From Breviolum minutum Mf 1.05b.01 (lineage: Eukaryota > Sar > Dinophyceae > Suessiales > Symbiodiniaceae): a stretch of 64,000 bases of DNA. The notes beneath the pieces were generated by a model. The model saw only the letters and a list, made by a program, of their open reading frames with translations. It was not told the origin of the DNA and did not search any database. The stretch lies in contig DF239651.1 of assembly GCA_000507305.1 (NCBI GenBank), forward strand, positions 186,924 through 250,923. Direction: 5' to 3'. Within the stretch, counting starts at the first letter, position 1. Every line of letters begins with the position of its first letter. The position numbers and the translations under genes were made by a program. Of the stretch, positions 12,360-21,205 are shown piece after piece.

Positions 12360-13775
12360 CTAGCTGGCTGCAGTAAAAAGATAAAACCACGTTTGCTCGG
12401 GGATATGAACCTCATTGAGATGAATTGCTTTTTGCAAAAGCTCCTGAAAAGTTCGGCACCCCAACATGACTTTTTGTCGAGCAGTTGTGGATATTTCATT
12501 CATGTAAGTTGCAGATGTGACTTCCTGAAGGTACGTTTCCATAACTTTCAGGCTGATCCATCTGCCACGACGTCGGACTGTTTCAGCTGCATCTGTCTTG
12601 GATATGAGAAAAGTCGCACCTCCTGGCCTAAAACTTGCCAGAGTGAGGGGCTTGATGCCCTGCGATCCGTCATGTGGAAGATTGAGCCTTTCAAGAATCT
12701 TCTCTAGGCGATTTCTCAGCGTAGACCCCGAATAGGGCCAAAGCAACTCGTTCTTGTGCAAACTTCCAAGGCCTACCGTGACGACCTGTATCAAATCCAA
12801 CTGCTCAAGCTTTCCCGTCTGTTGTCGTGCTGACCTGTACCTTGTCTTAGGCTCTCTGATTTTCAGCAGCACATGATCTATCGAATAGTCAACGTCCTGA
12901 GGTATGATGAGGTCCTTCCTGAACGATTGAAAGACTTCTCCAATTCGTAGGATGGCCCCCCACGCCAAAGCAAAAATACCTGCCTCGCGTTTCCAACCCC
13001 AGGCAAGAGCTGTCGATAAAACTGCCAAAAGGATTTGATGTGGCATTGCGATGTGGTGTTCCGTAGGTTCATAGGAATGCCACATGAATGCTAGATCCCA
13101 AGCCTGTTGCATAGCTCTGCGCAAAATTGGCCTTTTCACACTCACAGCATTGATCGTTTCAGAAAAATAGTAATACGGCTTTCCTGAAGCAAAGAGCCAC
13201 CTGCCATATTCTACTAACCACTGGTTCAGTTTGTCAAGGTCACAGTTTTTCTCCATGGCAACCGTCTCAAAACTGGTCCCTTTTTCGTCCAACCAAACTT
13301 GAAAACCAGAAAGCAAGTAGGCACGATTTGCAGATGTGCCCTCCGAAACACGCCGTCCATCTCCCAAAACAATGCCAGCTCTATTCGTAATCCGAACCGC
13401 GTCACCATGGCTCGCCCCAAACGGAACCGCCCCGACCCCCCGACATCCTGATCTGGCCCAGCCTGAGATAAGGGAGCATTGAAGCAAAAATCCAGAGCTG
13501 ATGGAAGTAGAGAGGAAAAGTCCAAGACTGAGGGGTAGCTGAAGGAAAAATCCAAAGCTTGAGGCAGGACCCTCTCCAGGATATCCCAAAGTTGCATCAA
13601 AGTCCAAAGTCCATTCATTCAAATCAATGGGGAATTTGGGATGTTTTCGGTTGAGGATAGGATCCTGAAGAAAAGAGGCGGCATGAGACACAAGCAGGAC
13701 AAGACGAGCCCAGTTTGCACTCCACCTGCGAAGCTTTCGAAGACGTGAGATGGCAAAAAGAAGGCGTAAATCCAA
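12360..13775 (-). CDS. Tyrosine recombinase of the DIRS-like element
   Basis: A 471-codon frame whose C-terminal 250 residues form a tyrosine recombinase, the enzyme that integrates the circular DNA copy in DIRS-type elements. Catalytic residues by motif: Arg277 in AILRIGEVF; Lys near 305-310 in LLKIREPKTRYR; Arg383 in LTLASFRPGGATFL (the usual HxxR with Ser for His, common in this group as far as I can judge); Trp406 in RRRGRWIS; Tyr415 in VMETYLQEV. All key positions except the first His are present, so the domain looks intact. The first 140 residues overlap the upstream frame (13619-16009) and are probably not translated as such; the true start is likely internal or reached by frameshift. 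Confidence 0.85.
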   Translation of the reverse strand: MDLRLLFAISRLRKLRRWSANWARLVLLVSHAASFLQDPILNRKHPKFPIDLNEWTLDFDATLGYPGEGPASSFGFFLQLPLSLGLFLSTSISSGFLLQCSLISGWARSGCRGVGAVPFGASHGDAVRITNRAGIVLGDGRRVSEGTSANRAYLLSGFQVWLDEKGTSFETVAMEKNCDLDKLNQWLVEYGRWLFASGKPYYYFSETINAVSVKRPILRRAMQQAWDLAFMWHSYEPTEHHIAMPHQILLAVLSTALAWGWKREAGIFALAWGAILRIGEVFQSFRKDLIIPQDVDYSIDHVLLKIREPKTRYRSARQQTGKLEQLDLIQVVTVGLGSLHKNELLWPYSGSTLRNRLEKILERLNLPHDGSQGIKPLTLASFRPGGATFLISKTDAAETVRRRGRWISLKVMETYLQEVTSATYMNEISTTARQKVMLGCRTFQELLQKAIHLNEVHIPEQTWFYLFTAAS

Positions 13776-16009
13776 AGCCCTCCAAAGCGACGATGCAGTG
13801 GCATCTGGATTTTCTTGTTCCTTGTTGGGTGATCTGCTGGATTAGAACGAGTGGGAGCAAACCTGCCAGCTGGGTAGAGACCAAAAGACAGGCACCAGGA
13901 GCAAGCTCTTTTTAGGAGAGGTTGCAAAGAGGACGAGGCAGATCTTCCACGACAAAGGGCTGACTTTGCGACGTGCGAGTCAATGAAGTAGGTCAACCTG
14001 CAGTCTCCTCCATCCAAGGCTACCTTCTTAAAGAGCTTGACCACAGCAGACGTCTCCAAAACGTTTATATGGGAAGAGCCAGACCAAGTCCAAGAACTGA
14101 CCTCCTTCCAGTCTGCTGACACCAAAACATCGTTTGACAAGACATCCTCAAGCCCCTCTGTCTTAATCTCAAGTCTCCTCTTTGCAGCCTCAAAAGCATC
14201 AAGGTGGGACTTCATGAAATCGGCGAGGAACTTGGCAAGCTTTGGCACATAGACCGAAGAGGGGCGAGTGAACTTCCCCTGGATTGGCACATGGGAGTGG
14301 TCCCTTGTGCACTTCCTTTCCAACCTCTTCATCAACATGTTCGCACCAACAAAAGCAAACTCCTTCTGATGGATGCTGCCAAAACTGCAGCTTGCTACTA
14401 CTGCCTCTGAAGCTCCTGCCCTCAGCATTGCCCTCCACTCACGGAGCCACCGCATCTTTGAGCGTCTTGGTTGTTCCCCAAGTCCAAACTTCTTGTAGCG
14501 AAGGGCCCCACGCAGAAGAACAATTGCACCAAAAGCAAGCCTGTTGCCTAGCCACACCTTAGGCAACCATGGTTTGAATCCTCTTGGCACGGCATACAAC
14601 CTCACTGCGGGATACGCCGCTGGGCTGAAGCTCGTACACGGAGGAGCCACTAAAAAGGAGTCAAGCCTGTCCTCTTCAAGCATGAAGAGGACCCACATCA
14701 GGACCCGTGGAAAAGTCAAGTCATACTGTCTCGAATGAGACAAATCCAAAATTGGCCCACAGATGACTCCAAGAAGGGCCAACTGCTGAGTCACGACTCC
14801 TGACCCTCCACACACCTCAACGAACTGGAACCTCAGTCCAATAGGGCGTTGGACTTCCTCCTCCTTCTGGTCAAAGCCGTCAGGGCCTCCATTAGAAAAA
14901 CCAAAGGGCTCCTCCTCCTGCTCATACATCTCATCGTGCTGCTGGAGAACCACTGATGCTGAGGAACTCATAGGGATGTTCTTCGCCTTCTTCTCTGCCG
15001 TCCTCCAAAGTATCTTTGATAGCCCAATTGGGACTTCAGAAGACACGATGCCACCCTTTAAGTTTGAGGCATCCGTGGCATAGATCTCCTCCTTGAAAGG
15101 GACAGCCAAATTCGAAACCATGATAGGGGCAAGGGCAGCTGCCACCAAAAGCTCATCAGCGGCCCTTCTGCTCATCCTCCACATCTTTGGGCTTTCTGTG
15201 TTCAGCGCTGCCGGAGGGATAACCTTGAAGACCTCATTGAAGATGCTCATGCAGGGCCTCCTCAAAAGCATCACCGAAATCCACGAACCAACCAAGCTGG
15301 AGTGAACAGCATCAGTAGTGTAAGGAACCCTTGCAGATGCAGCACTCAGCATAGCCAGTGCCAGCCTCTTCTCCAAGGGGGCACCGAGCCCCACAACTCC
15401 TTTCCTCACTAAGTCCAAAGAGCTGTCAAGTTCAGCGCCACAGACCTTCGCCTTTTGCTGCCCGATGACATCCTTATCATCTGAACCCATGATGTTCTCC
15501 TTGCTGTAGATCTCCTTTGCTCTCCTCAGGCATTGAACCGAAGAAGAGATTCCACCACCTTCAATGAAATCAATGGGATCCATAGCCACAACGAAGAAAT
15601 CGTCTATAACTAGGCCTTGCACCAGGCCATCCTCCTCAATGGCCATATCTGAACGTAGTCTGCCTTTGTCATCCAACAGCCCATGTGTTTCCAGCAAAGC
15701 AGAGTGAGAGTCGCAAGCAATCTCGACCCCAAGGTGATCTCCTTGAAATAGTGCTTTGAAGCAGGCGATCGTCTCACCATCCTCAGGAAACAGAAGAGGT
15801 CTAGGGCGGCCTCTTCCCAAAAGATAGTCTCCTTCCTCCTCTCTCCTCTGCTTCCTTCTTCTTGTGCAAAAGGATGACCGAAAAACTTCAAAGGCCTTCG
15901 TGTTGCTGAAGTCTGAGGCTGAAAACCATGGGTAGACTGCATTCCGTGAAGCCCTCTCACTTGTCACATAGAATTGATGATAGAAGTCCCTTCTATCAGT
16001 GATGGACAC
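13619..16009 (-). CDS. Reverse transcriptase, methyltransferase-like and RNase H polyprotein of the DIRS-like element
   Basis: A 796-codon frame opening at a GTG. Reverse transcriptase: motif A SITDRRDFYHQF (residues 2-13), motif B FQGDHLGVEIA (88-98), motif C GLVIDDFFVVA (132-142, the DD pair). RNase H starts with YATDASNLKGG (310-320, catalytic Asp). A cytosine-methyltransferase-like domain then follows: FVEVCGGSGVVTQQL (396-410, motif I), VAPPCTSFSPAA (454-465, motif IV with the Pro-Pro-Cys) and LGEQPRRSKMRWL (510-522, motif VI-like). RNase H resumes with SHINVLETSAV (646-656, Glu), TYFIDSHVAKSA (673-684, Asp) and RSNPADHPTR (721-730). The N-terminal part of the reverse transcriptase is in the previous frame (15964-17340), so a break interrupts the enzyme. 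No DPPY-type adenine-methyltransferase motif was seen. Confidence 0.82.
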   Translation of the reverse strand: MSITDRRDFYHQFYVTSERASRNAVYPWFSASDFSNTKAFEVFRSSFCTRRRKQRREEEGDYLLGRGRPRPLLFPEDGETIACFKALFQGDHLGVEIACDSHSALLETHGLLDDKGRLRSDMAIEEDGLVQGLVIDDFFVVAMDPIDFIEGGGISSSVQCLRRAKEIYSKENIMGSDDKDVIGQQKAKVCGAELDSSLDLVRKGVVGLGAPLEKRLALAMLSAASARVPYTTDAVHSSLVGSWISVMLLRRPCMSIFNEVFKVIPPAALNTESPKMWRMSRRAADELLVAAALAPIMVSNLAVPFKEEIYATDASNLKGGIVSSEVPIGLSKILWRTAEKKAKNIPMSSSASVVLQQHDEMYEQEEEPFGFSNGGPDGFDQKEEEVQRPIGLRFQFVEVCGGSGVVTQQLALLGVICGPILDLSHSRQYDLTFPRVLMWVLFMLEEDRLDSFLVAPPCTSFSPAAYPAVRLYAVPRGFKPWLPKVWLGNRLAFGAIVLLRGALRYKKFGLGEQPRRSKMRWLREWRAMLRAGASEAVVASCSFGSIHQKEFAFVGANMLMKRLERKCTRDHSHVPIQGKFTRPSSVYVPKLAKFLADFMKSHLDAFEAAKRRLEIKTEGLEDVLSNDVLVSADWKEVSSWTWSGSSHINVLETSAVVKLFKKVALDGGDCRLTYFIDSHVAKSALCRGRSASSSLQPLLKRACSWCLSFGLYPAGRFAPTRSNPADHPTRNKKIQMPLHRRFGGLWIYAFFLPSHVFESFAGGVQTGLVLSCLCLMPPLFFRILSSTENIPNSPLI

Positions 16010-17340
16010 CGAAGCTCTGCTGCTGTCGGGAGAGCCCTTGATGGGCCGGGGATTCGGCCCTCTGCAAAGTTCTGGGACCGACGGTCCCCAATCTGGCGGT
16101 CGGCCAGTGCCGACTTGTAATTGTTGAAGACTTTCACAAATCGATTCTGGTCTGGGAAGCCAACCTCCTTCGGCAGCAGTTCTAAGAGCCCCTTCTCATC
16201 CCACTTCATACATAGTGCCTTCACCTCCTCAATGTCTACTGCTGATAGGTCAGGCCTCAAGTGACGTGGGGCCTCAATCTCAAACTCATTGCATCTCGGC
16301 TCGACAAAAGGAAGATAGAAAAGATCCGACAAGTAGGGTGTCGGATCCCACTGCCCACAGCCTGAAATCTTCAGCCTCTCTGCGCAAAGGGGACGATATG
16401 GCACCAACTCCTCCTTGTCATTGATCACATCAACAGCTGTGCCTTCATCCTCATGCTGATAAGGTGAAGAGCTATCCAACCTCAGCCTTTGCAAAGCATT
16501 GAACAACTCCTCAAATCTTGCACCAAATTGGAACGATTTGCGACCACATCCCAAGACTGAAACCTCCTGAGAAGGACCACCTGCTTTGGATAGCGCAATC
16601 AACCGCGCATAGATCTCCTGATGCACGGGACCTGGACGCCTCTGCATGCCAGGCAAAGTTTTCAAAGGTTGCCTAAAGTAGAGGTAGTTCAGCGCCATGA
16701 TAGACAATTGCACCAACCTCCTCCTCGCCAGGCGAAGTCTCCGATCTTTCCCATAGCGCTGCAGGCCAAAAACCCATGCCCCATCCAAAGGCAGAGGAAT
16801 CGGGAACAAAGCAGTTGCCACAGCATCACGAGGGCCGTGGCTACAATGAAGAACTGATCTCACATAGAAAGAAAAAGCACACCTCGAAGCCATCATGGAT
16901 CTAAAGGTGTGATTCACTGCACCAAGAAGGGATCGGGAACCATGAGGACCAGAACCAGCTAAAGGCGATTCCCACATAGACTGACTCTCCTCAACATCAC
17001 CTTCTTGTTCATAGATTGCACATTGGGGGAGATGGCCACCACCATCTACTCCTGCTGCTCTTGACCTTGCCCTGAGTCTCCTCCTTTTCCCTTTGGAAAA
17101 CGTCCTTTCTGCTTGGTGGCCGCAACTGGCTGAGGCACAGGAACTCCCTTCTTTGGATCTTGGCGGCGGTTGGCGATATAATCCATTTCTTTGATATATG
17201 CCAAAGATATCGTCGCCCATCTCTGCGGGCACAGTGGTGCGAACGATCTCATCCTCCCTGTGTGTGAGCTGGCAATCCGGCTGGCCCAAACCTGGTGGGG
17301 AACATCCTCCAATAGCGACAATTGGTAACCTAAGTCCCAA
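15964..17340 (-). CDS. N-terminal part of the reverse transcriptase, DIRS-like element
   Basis: A 458-codon frame; only its C-terminal third is clearly the reverse transcriptase fingers region: WDEKGLLELLPKEVGFPDQN, then KVFNNYKSALADRQIGDRR and EGRIPGPSRALP, all typical of the segment before motif A. Motif A itself (TDRRDFYHQF) is in the next frame, shifted by two nucleotides (or one back), with the two frames overlapping at 15964-16009. The residues just before the break look shortened, so a small deletion or indel is likelier than programmed frameshifting. The N-terminal part overlaps the gag-like frame at 17046-17798 and may not be coding before about 17000. Confidence 0.7.
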   Translation of the reverse strand: MGLRLPIVAIGGCSPPGLGQPDCQLTHREDEIVRTTVPAEMGDDIFGIYQRNGLYRQPPPRSKEGSSCASASCGHQAERTFSKGKRRRLRARSRAAGVDGGGHLPQCAIYEQEGDVEESQSMWESPLAGSGPHGSRSLLGAVNHTFRSMMASRCAFSFYVRSVLHCSHGPRDAVATALFPIPLPLDGAWVFGLQRYGKDRRLRLARRRLVQLSIMALNYLYFRQPLKTLPGMQRRPGPVHQEIYARLIALSKAGGPSQEVSVLGCGRKSFQFGARFEELFNALQRLRLDSSSPYQHEDEGTAVDVINDKEELVPYRPLCAERLKISGCGQWDPTPYLSDLFYLPFVEPRCNEFEIEAPRHLRPDLSAVDIEEVKALCMKWDEKGLLELLPKEVGFPDQNRFVKVFNNYKSALADRQIGDRRSQNFAEGRIPGPSRALPTAAELRCPSLIEGTSIINSM

Positions 17341-17798
17341 CGTCCTCCGTCCATCACCGTCTGTTCGATGGACACAGCAAGGAGAGCTAGGTGCTCCCTC
17401 ACACCCTCCAGGTCGGAGTTCATCGCCGCATCTATCACAAAACTCAGGCCGTACTGCACGATGCCTAAGTCTCTTGACTGCCCGTATCCTCCGAAGCGCT
17501 CCAAGTACTGAGACATCGCAAAACCTGTTGCAGCCATCTCCTCCACTGAAGCTGGAATCTGTGATGCCGGATACATCCTTTTGTAGGCATTCTGAAGAAC
17601 TTGCAGAAAGAATCCACCGGTCCTGTCTGCGAGCTCTCTCTGAAGCTTCTCCCGGCCTTGAGCTCCTCTTGATGATGTCCCCGACGACGACATTGGAGCA
17701 TCGATTAGAGGATCCCCTTGCTGAAGATGAGCCACCAGTGTTGTCAAGGCTCGGGACTGTTCCAGCACTGCCAAAGCCACCGGGTCTGCTGTCTGCAT
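17046..17798 (-). CDS. Gag-like ORF, C-terminal part, DIRS-like element
   Basis: A 250-codon frame rich in Gln, Glu and hydrophobic helices (VLEQSRALTTLVAHLQQGDP, then LADRTGGFFLQVLQNAYKRM), ending in a basic, Gly/Lys-rich tail (KQKGRFPKGKGGDSGQGQ) that could bind nucleic acid. No zinc knuckle is seen. It directly follows, in a shifted frame, the ORF at 17744-18652. Coding for a gag-like structural protein is inferred from position upstream of the reverse transcriptase, not from a recognised domain. Confidence 0.55.
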   Translation of the reverse strand: MQTADPVALAVLEQSRALTTLVAHLQQGDPLIDAPMSSSGTSSRGAQGREKLQRELADRTGGFFLQVLQNAYKRMYPASQIPASVEEMAATGFAMSQYLERFGGYGQSRDLGIVQYGLSFVIDAAMNSDLEGVREHLALLAVSIEQTVMDGGRWDLGYQLSLLEDVPHQVWASRIASSHTGRMRSFAPLCPQRWATISLAYIKEMDYIANRRQDPKKGVPVPQPVAATKQKGRFPKGKGGDSGQGQEQQE

Positions 17799-18652
17799 TG
17801 CCTGCTCTGACTGTTAGAACGGAGTCCTTTCCTGGAGCCTTGGGAACTTTGAGGAGGCGGCTTCACTGAAAGTCCTTTTGTCTTCGGAGGGGGACCTGTC
17901 AGCGCCATGAACTGCTGCAGGCTCGATGACACTGGAGCCTGACCCGGCCTCAAGGAAGATTGGACCGCCTGCATCTTGATGACATCCTGCATCCTCTTCT
18001 GCTCTTCTTGAATTGCTGCTAGTTGAGCTGCAAAAGACGGCAGCAGCTCCGACATCGAACCGATTGCCTCTGCCACCTTCTTTGCTGACATCTGCTTTTG
18101 GCCTTTCGCAGCCGCCCCAGCTTTTTGCTTTGCCTTTGCTCCCACCTTTGCAGCTGGAGCCTGCTCTCCCTCGTCCGCGGAGTAGAAGTTGACTCTTTGG
18201 ACATCCATCACTCCAATCCATTGCTTGGTATAGGTGAGCAGGGTGATGGGATCGGGAACCATGGCCAACTCCTCTGCAAAACCGGTAACCAAATCTGAGC
18301 TGTGCACTGAAGCATCGAAGAGCTCCAGACCAACCTGTGCCTCCTCTTTCAGATCCACTACAAGGACCTCCAAGTCGACATCTGCTCTTGTGAATTCTCC
18401 AGATGCCTCGTCTCGAAAACCACCTGGAACTGTGAGGACCGTGTGAGGTCCAACCAAAGAATCCTCTGTAGCACCATCCAGATCTTCGCCCGGAATGGAC
18501 TCCATAGGAAGCGCCAACATGAAACCTCCTTGCCTTCTCATCACGACCAAAGTAAGGACCATATTGCTCCCATCTGTCAGAGAGGCTTCGACTGGCCACG
18601 AAAACACATGGACAGCCTCCTCTGCCAAACCTTCTTCCATCAATGCCGCCAT
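17744..18652 (-). CDS. Gag-like ORF, middle part, DIRS-like element
   Basis: A 302-codon frame. It has an acidic N-terminal half, an Ala/Lys-rich linker (KVGAKAKQKAGAAAKGQKQ) and a helical segment (LLPSFAAQLAAIQEEQKRM). The last 25 residues (Ser/Gln/Arg-rich) overlap the next frame at 17798 and look out of frame, so a break lies near 17800-17830. It overlaps the upstream ORF at 18640 by 13 bases. Function is inferred from position only. Confidence 0.5.
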   Translation of the reverse strand: MAALMEEGLAEEAVHVFSWPVEASLTDGSNMVLTLVVMRRQGGFMLALPMESIPGEDLDGATEDSLVGPHTVLTVPGGFRDEASGEFTRADVDLEVLVVDLKEEAQVGLELFDASVHSSDLVTGFAEELAMVPDPITLLTYTKQWIGVMDVQRVNFYSADEGEQAPAAKVGAKAKQKAGAAAKGQKQMSAKKVAEAIGSMSELLPSFAAQLAAIQEEQKRMQDVIKMQAVQSSLRPGQAPVSSSLQQFMALTGPPPKTKGLSVKPPPQSSQGSRKGLRSNSQSRQCRQQTRWLWQCWNSPEP

Positions 18653-19236
18653 TGAAACAGGTTGACGGGGTACTCCACTCCTGCTCCTTGACAGTAAGCC
18701 CTTGCTTCTGCCTGACTTGCAAACCCGTGTGAAAGGGTTGGACCTCTGAAGTCCTGGACGATATGGCGGTAATCACTTGCCTTCTGAACTTGAAGGGGGC
18801 AAGTGTAGCCAGGTGCACGCAGTACGATGTACTGCTGATTGGGCAGGTCAAAGGGGATCGTTGGCCTTGGTTTAGACAGCCTCTGCTCCAAACAGAACCT
18901 TGCCCACCAGCCTGCCTCCCAGGCACGATTGGCTCGCTGAAGGTGAGAAAGGGATCCTCCAGACAGATTGGCACAGGAGCGTGCCACAAAATCAGGAATG
19001 GGAGGAATCTCAAGAGCCAGTGAGTTGTAGATGGATGATTGGGAGTATCCCGAGGTAGACTGGGCTGAAGCAACGTCGTCTTCTCGAGGCAGAGAACTCA
19101 CCACCTGGAACTGAGAGAGCCCCGATGATGAAGTCCTGGAAACAGTGAGGCTCCGGACAGCCTCAGTCAATTGGGCCACCTGATCGGTAAGCAAATCCAC
19201 ACGTTGAGCCAGCTGATCAATCCTCTCCTCACTCAT
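18640..19236 (-). CDS. First ORF of the DIRS-like element, gag-like
   Basis: A 198-codon frame starting MSEERIDQLAQRVDLLTDQV, a leucine-zipper-like coiled coil (heptads to about residue 30) that could mediate multimerisation. A Ser/Gln-rich linker and a segment rich in aromatic and basic residues (NRAWEAGWWARFCLEQRLSK) follow. It ends overlapping the next ORF by 13 bases. No known domain is recognised; it is assigned to gag by position at the 5' end of the element. Confidence 0.5.
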   Translation of the reverse strand: MSEERIDQLAQRVDLLTDQVAQLTEAVRSLTVSRTSSSGLSQFQVVSSLPREDDVASAQSTSGYSQSSIYNSLALEIPPIPDFVARSCANLSGGSLSHLQRANRAWEAGWWARFCLEQRLSKPRPTIPFDLPNQQYIVLRAPGYTCPLQVQKASDYRHIVQDFRGPTLSHGFASQAEARAYCQGAGVEYPVNLFQWRH

Positions 19237-19503
19237 GCAAGTACCCTCTCAGCCTTAAAGCAACCCTAGCAGCGGCAGGGGAAGTAGGAGCCCGAGGAAA
19301 ATCCAGGGAGTGGGCAAAGAGGTAAAATCCAAGCAAGGCAGTGGAAGCACAGCCACAGATGAAGCCCAAAAGGAGACAAAATCCAAGAGAGGCGAACGAA
19401 GCTGGATGACAGTGAGAAGGGCAGGCCAGCCCAAACCAGGATGTCGAGACACCAAGGCGGAGAAACTCAATGAGTTCCAGAACCCGAGCACCACCCAACA
19501 TGA

Positions 19504-19545
19504 ATCTTGAGCGAGAAACGTTATGTGAATCACTCTTGTTTGTCA
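19504..19545. repeat. 42-bp direct repeat, element 5' side
   Basis: Identical to 12209-12250. On the minus strand it starts TGACAAACAAGAGTGATTCA and ends TTTCTCGCTCAAGAT. It precedes the first gag-like ORF by about 270 bp. Confidence 0.9.
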
Positions 19546-20001
19546 TCATCTGGTTCCAAACATCCTTGAGCAGTGTGCTTTCATATGCTTCTTCTGATTC
19601 TTGGCTCTCCATAGCAAGCGAACGCTGAGGACACGTTTGCAAGGTCGTTCAAGAAACACACGAGTCAAGCAAAGTGCTGGTCGCCAAAACTGGCGTTGCG
19701 ACTGTCACAAAACCCCGTGAATTCGAACAGATTCACTGTAGCCCTGAGCGTTGTCATGACTCCTACGAGAAAAAGTGAAGAACTTTCCTTAAGCAAAACT
19801 GCCAAAGATCCTAAAACAGTGGGGACTCTTTTTGGCAGCGAAAAACGATGAAAATCAGACTGTTTTGGTGCACTGGAGCCATCGACGTTGTCGGAGCCAA
19901 AGCCTAGGGCCTAAAGCGCTGTGGAAAGCAATCAGCAGGGATAAAGCAATTTGGTCATCAATAGCGAAATTTCGCAAGAACTCAGTGAAGGTTTCCCACT
20001 G
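19546..20001. other. No gene recognised
   Basis: Spacer between the DIRS-like element and the terminal exon of the Cys-rich gene. It contains the upstream end of an open frame (19229-19642, minus) that crosses the 42-bp repeat; I see no domain in it. Confidence 0.4.
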
Positions 20002-21205
20002 TCAGAAGGAAAAACCATCAAAGGTGCCACAAATGTCAGACACTTTCTTCACGCCGGCATTGTAATGTCTTTCAAAACAAGACTCCAATGAAAGACCTTT
20101 AAAGCCGAACACGGGCACCACGCTCTTGCCTGAGGTTGCCTTGTCCTCCCAGTTTCCCTCACATTTGCTTAGAACTGCCTCACACTTGGTGTTGCGACAG
20201 GGTACCACGGTCAACAACACGTTGCAATTCACTGACGATAAGTCCCGCCTTTGGGCCTCCTGGGCCTGGCCGGAATCCCATCCCTACGGTCCCTACCTGC
20301 ACAGCGGGCGCAGGGAGGGCGACCGCCAAAGTGGGCTAAGTTTGGAATTTTTTCCATGTCAACACTTTGTATCACCTCTGCAATGCCTGTGGTGTCAAGC
20401 CTCTCATCGATGTTGCAAGGGCCTCCTCGCGAAACCAAGAAGCCAGGCATGTCGCCTTGACAGTTGCCTCCAGCACAGAGCGTGGGAACTGAGTATCCCC
20501 CTTCGATGAAGGGATTCTTCTGATTCCATGCATCCCACAAAGCTGCTGTGTTGACTCTGCGGCAGCTGGTCTGGGCATAGAGATTCGCAGTATCATCCGT
20601 GTAGCTTTGCCCCAGACAGTAATCGAAGACCGTGTTGAGAACCTTGGGGCTCGCACAGTTGCTGATGCCCTTCGTAAAAGAAATCTTCACGCCCAGCTTT
20701 TCACGGACTTGGGCAAAAGCCTCAGTCAAAGCCAGCAGGTTGTCACCCACGCCTTCATTGTCGAAATAGATTGGTCCCTTGAGTAGATTGTTTGCATGGT
20801 TCACCTTTGCCTCAATGTGCGCAGCACATCCTGCCGCAGTGTTTGCCTTGCAAGCAGTGGTTGGCTGGGAATCATCATGCTGATCTGTGTCGAATTGCAG
20901 CCAGTGCTCAATCTTGAGGTTTGGGTTGTGCTTCTTCACTTTGTGGCCTCCGTGTAGAAGTCAAGGATCGAAGTATGTGACACGGTGAGGTAAATGAGAG
21001 CTGCGGTGCTGTACTTCCCCTGCAAGGGTGGAATGTCGTTTTCCGCTGGCATCAACACGAATGGGTAAGCCTCTGCCACAATGAAAAAGGTTCCACCTTC
21101 GGCATCGTCCTTGCTATTGCTCTGGCCAAGTCCAAGTGCTTTCTGTGCCATCTGGATGCTGCAAAAGTCATCCGCATGGTCACCCACACCATGTATGGGA
21201 TGACC
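20002..21205 (-). CDS. Cys-rich, probably secreted protein of unknown family
   Basis: Likely exons: 20940-21205, 20297-20939 and 20002-20231. The first is preceded by a pyrimidine-rich tract ending in TAG. The intron at 20232-20296 (65 bp, GTAGGG to TCAG) joins the frames cleanly (PPCARCA to VNCNVLL). The protein has about 15 Cys, in pairs such as CPK-type spacing, LCAGGNC and CRNTKC, which suggests disulfides. Segments IEHWLQFDTDQHDDSQPTT and GPIYFDNEGVGDNLLAL recall TIM-barrel glycosidase or glycosidase-like strands, but no catalytic signature is certain. The two large exon frames meet at 20936-20939 with a one-base shift (TEATK, stop), so a frameshift or sequence error disrupts this copy. 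Location outside the cell is inferred from Cys content only. Confidence 0.6.

Larger units (their letters stand above)
12209..19545 (-). mobile_element. DIRS-like tyrosine-recombinase retrotransposon, decayed
   Basis: About 7.3 kb reading right to left: gag-like ORFs (19236-17046), reverse transcriptase (17340-15580), methyltransferase-like and RNase H domains (15100-13800), tyrosine recombinase (13775-12360). This is the DIRS gene set: reverse transcriptase, RNase H and a tyrosine recombinase, with no DDE integrase or protease recognised. An identical 42-bp direct repeat brackets it (12209-12250 and 19504-19545), compatible with the split direct repeats of some DIRS relatives, though the gap at 12199 hides the far end. 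At least two reading-frame breaks (near 17800 and 16010) suggest an inactive copy. Confidence 0.85.
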
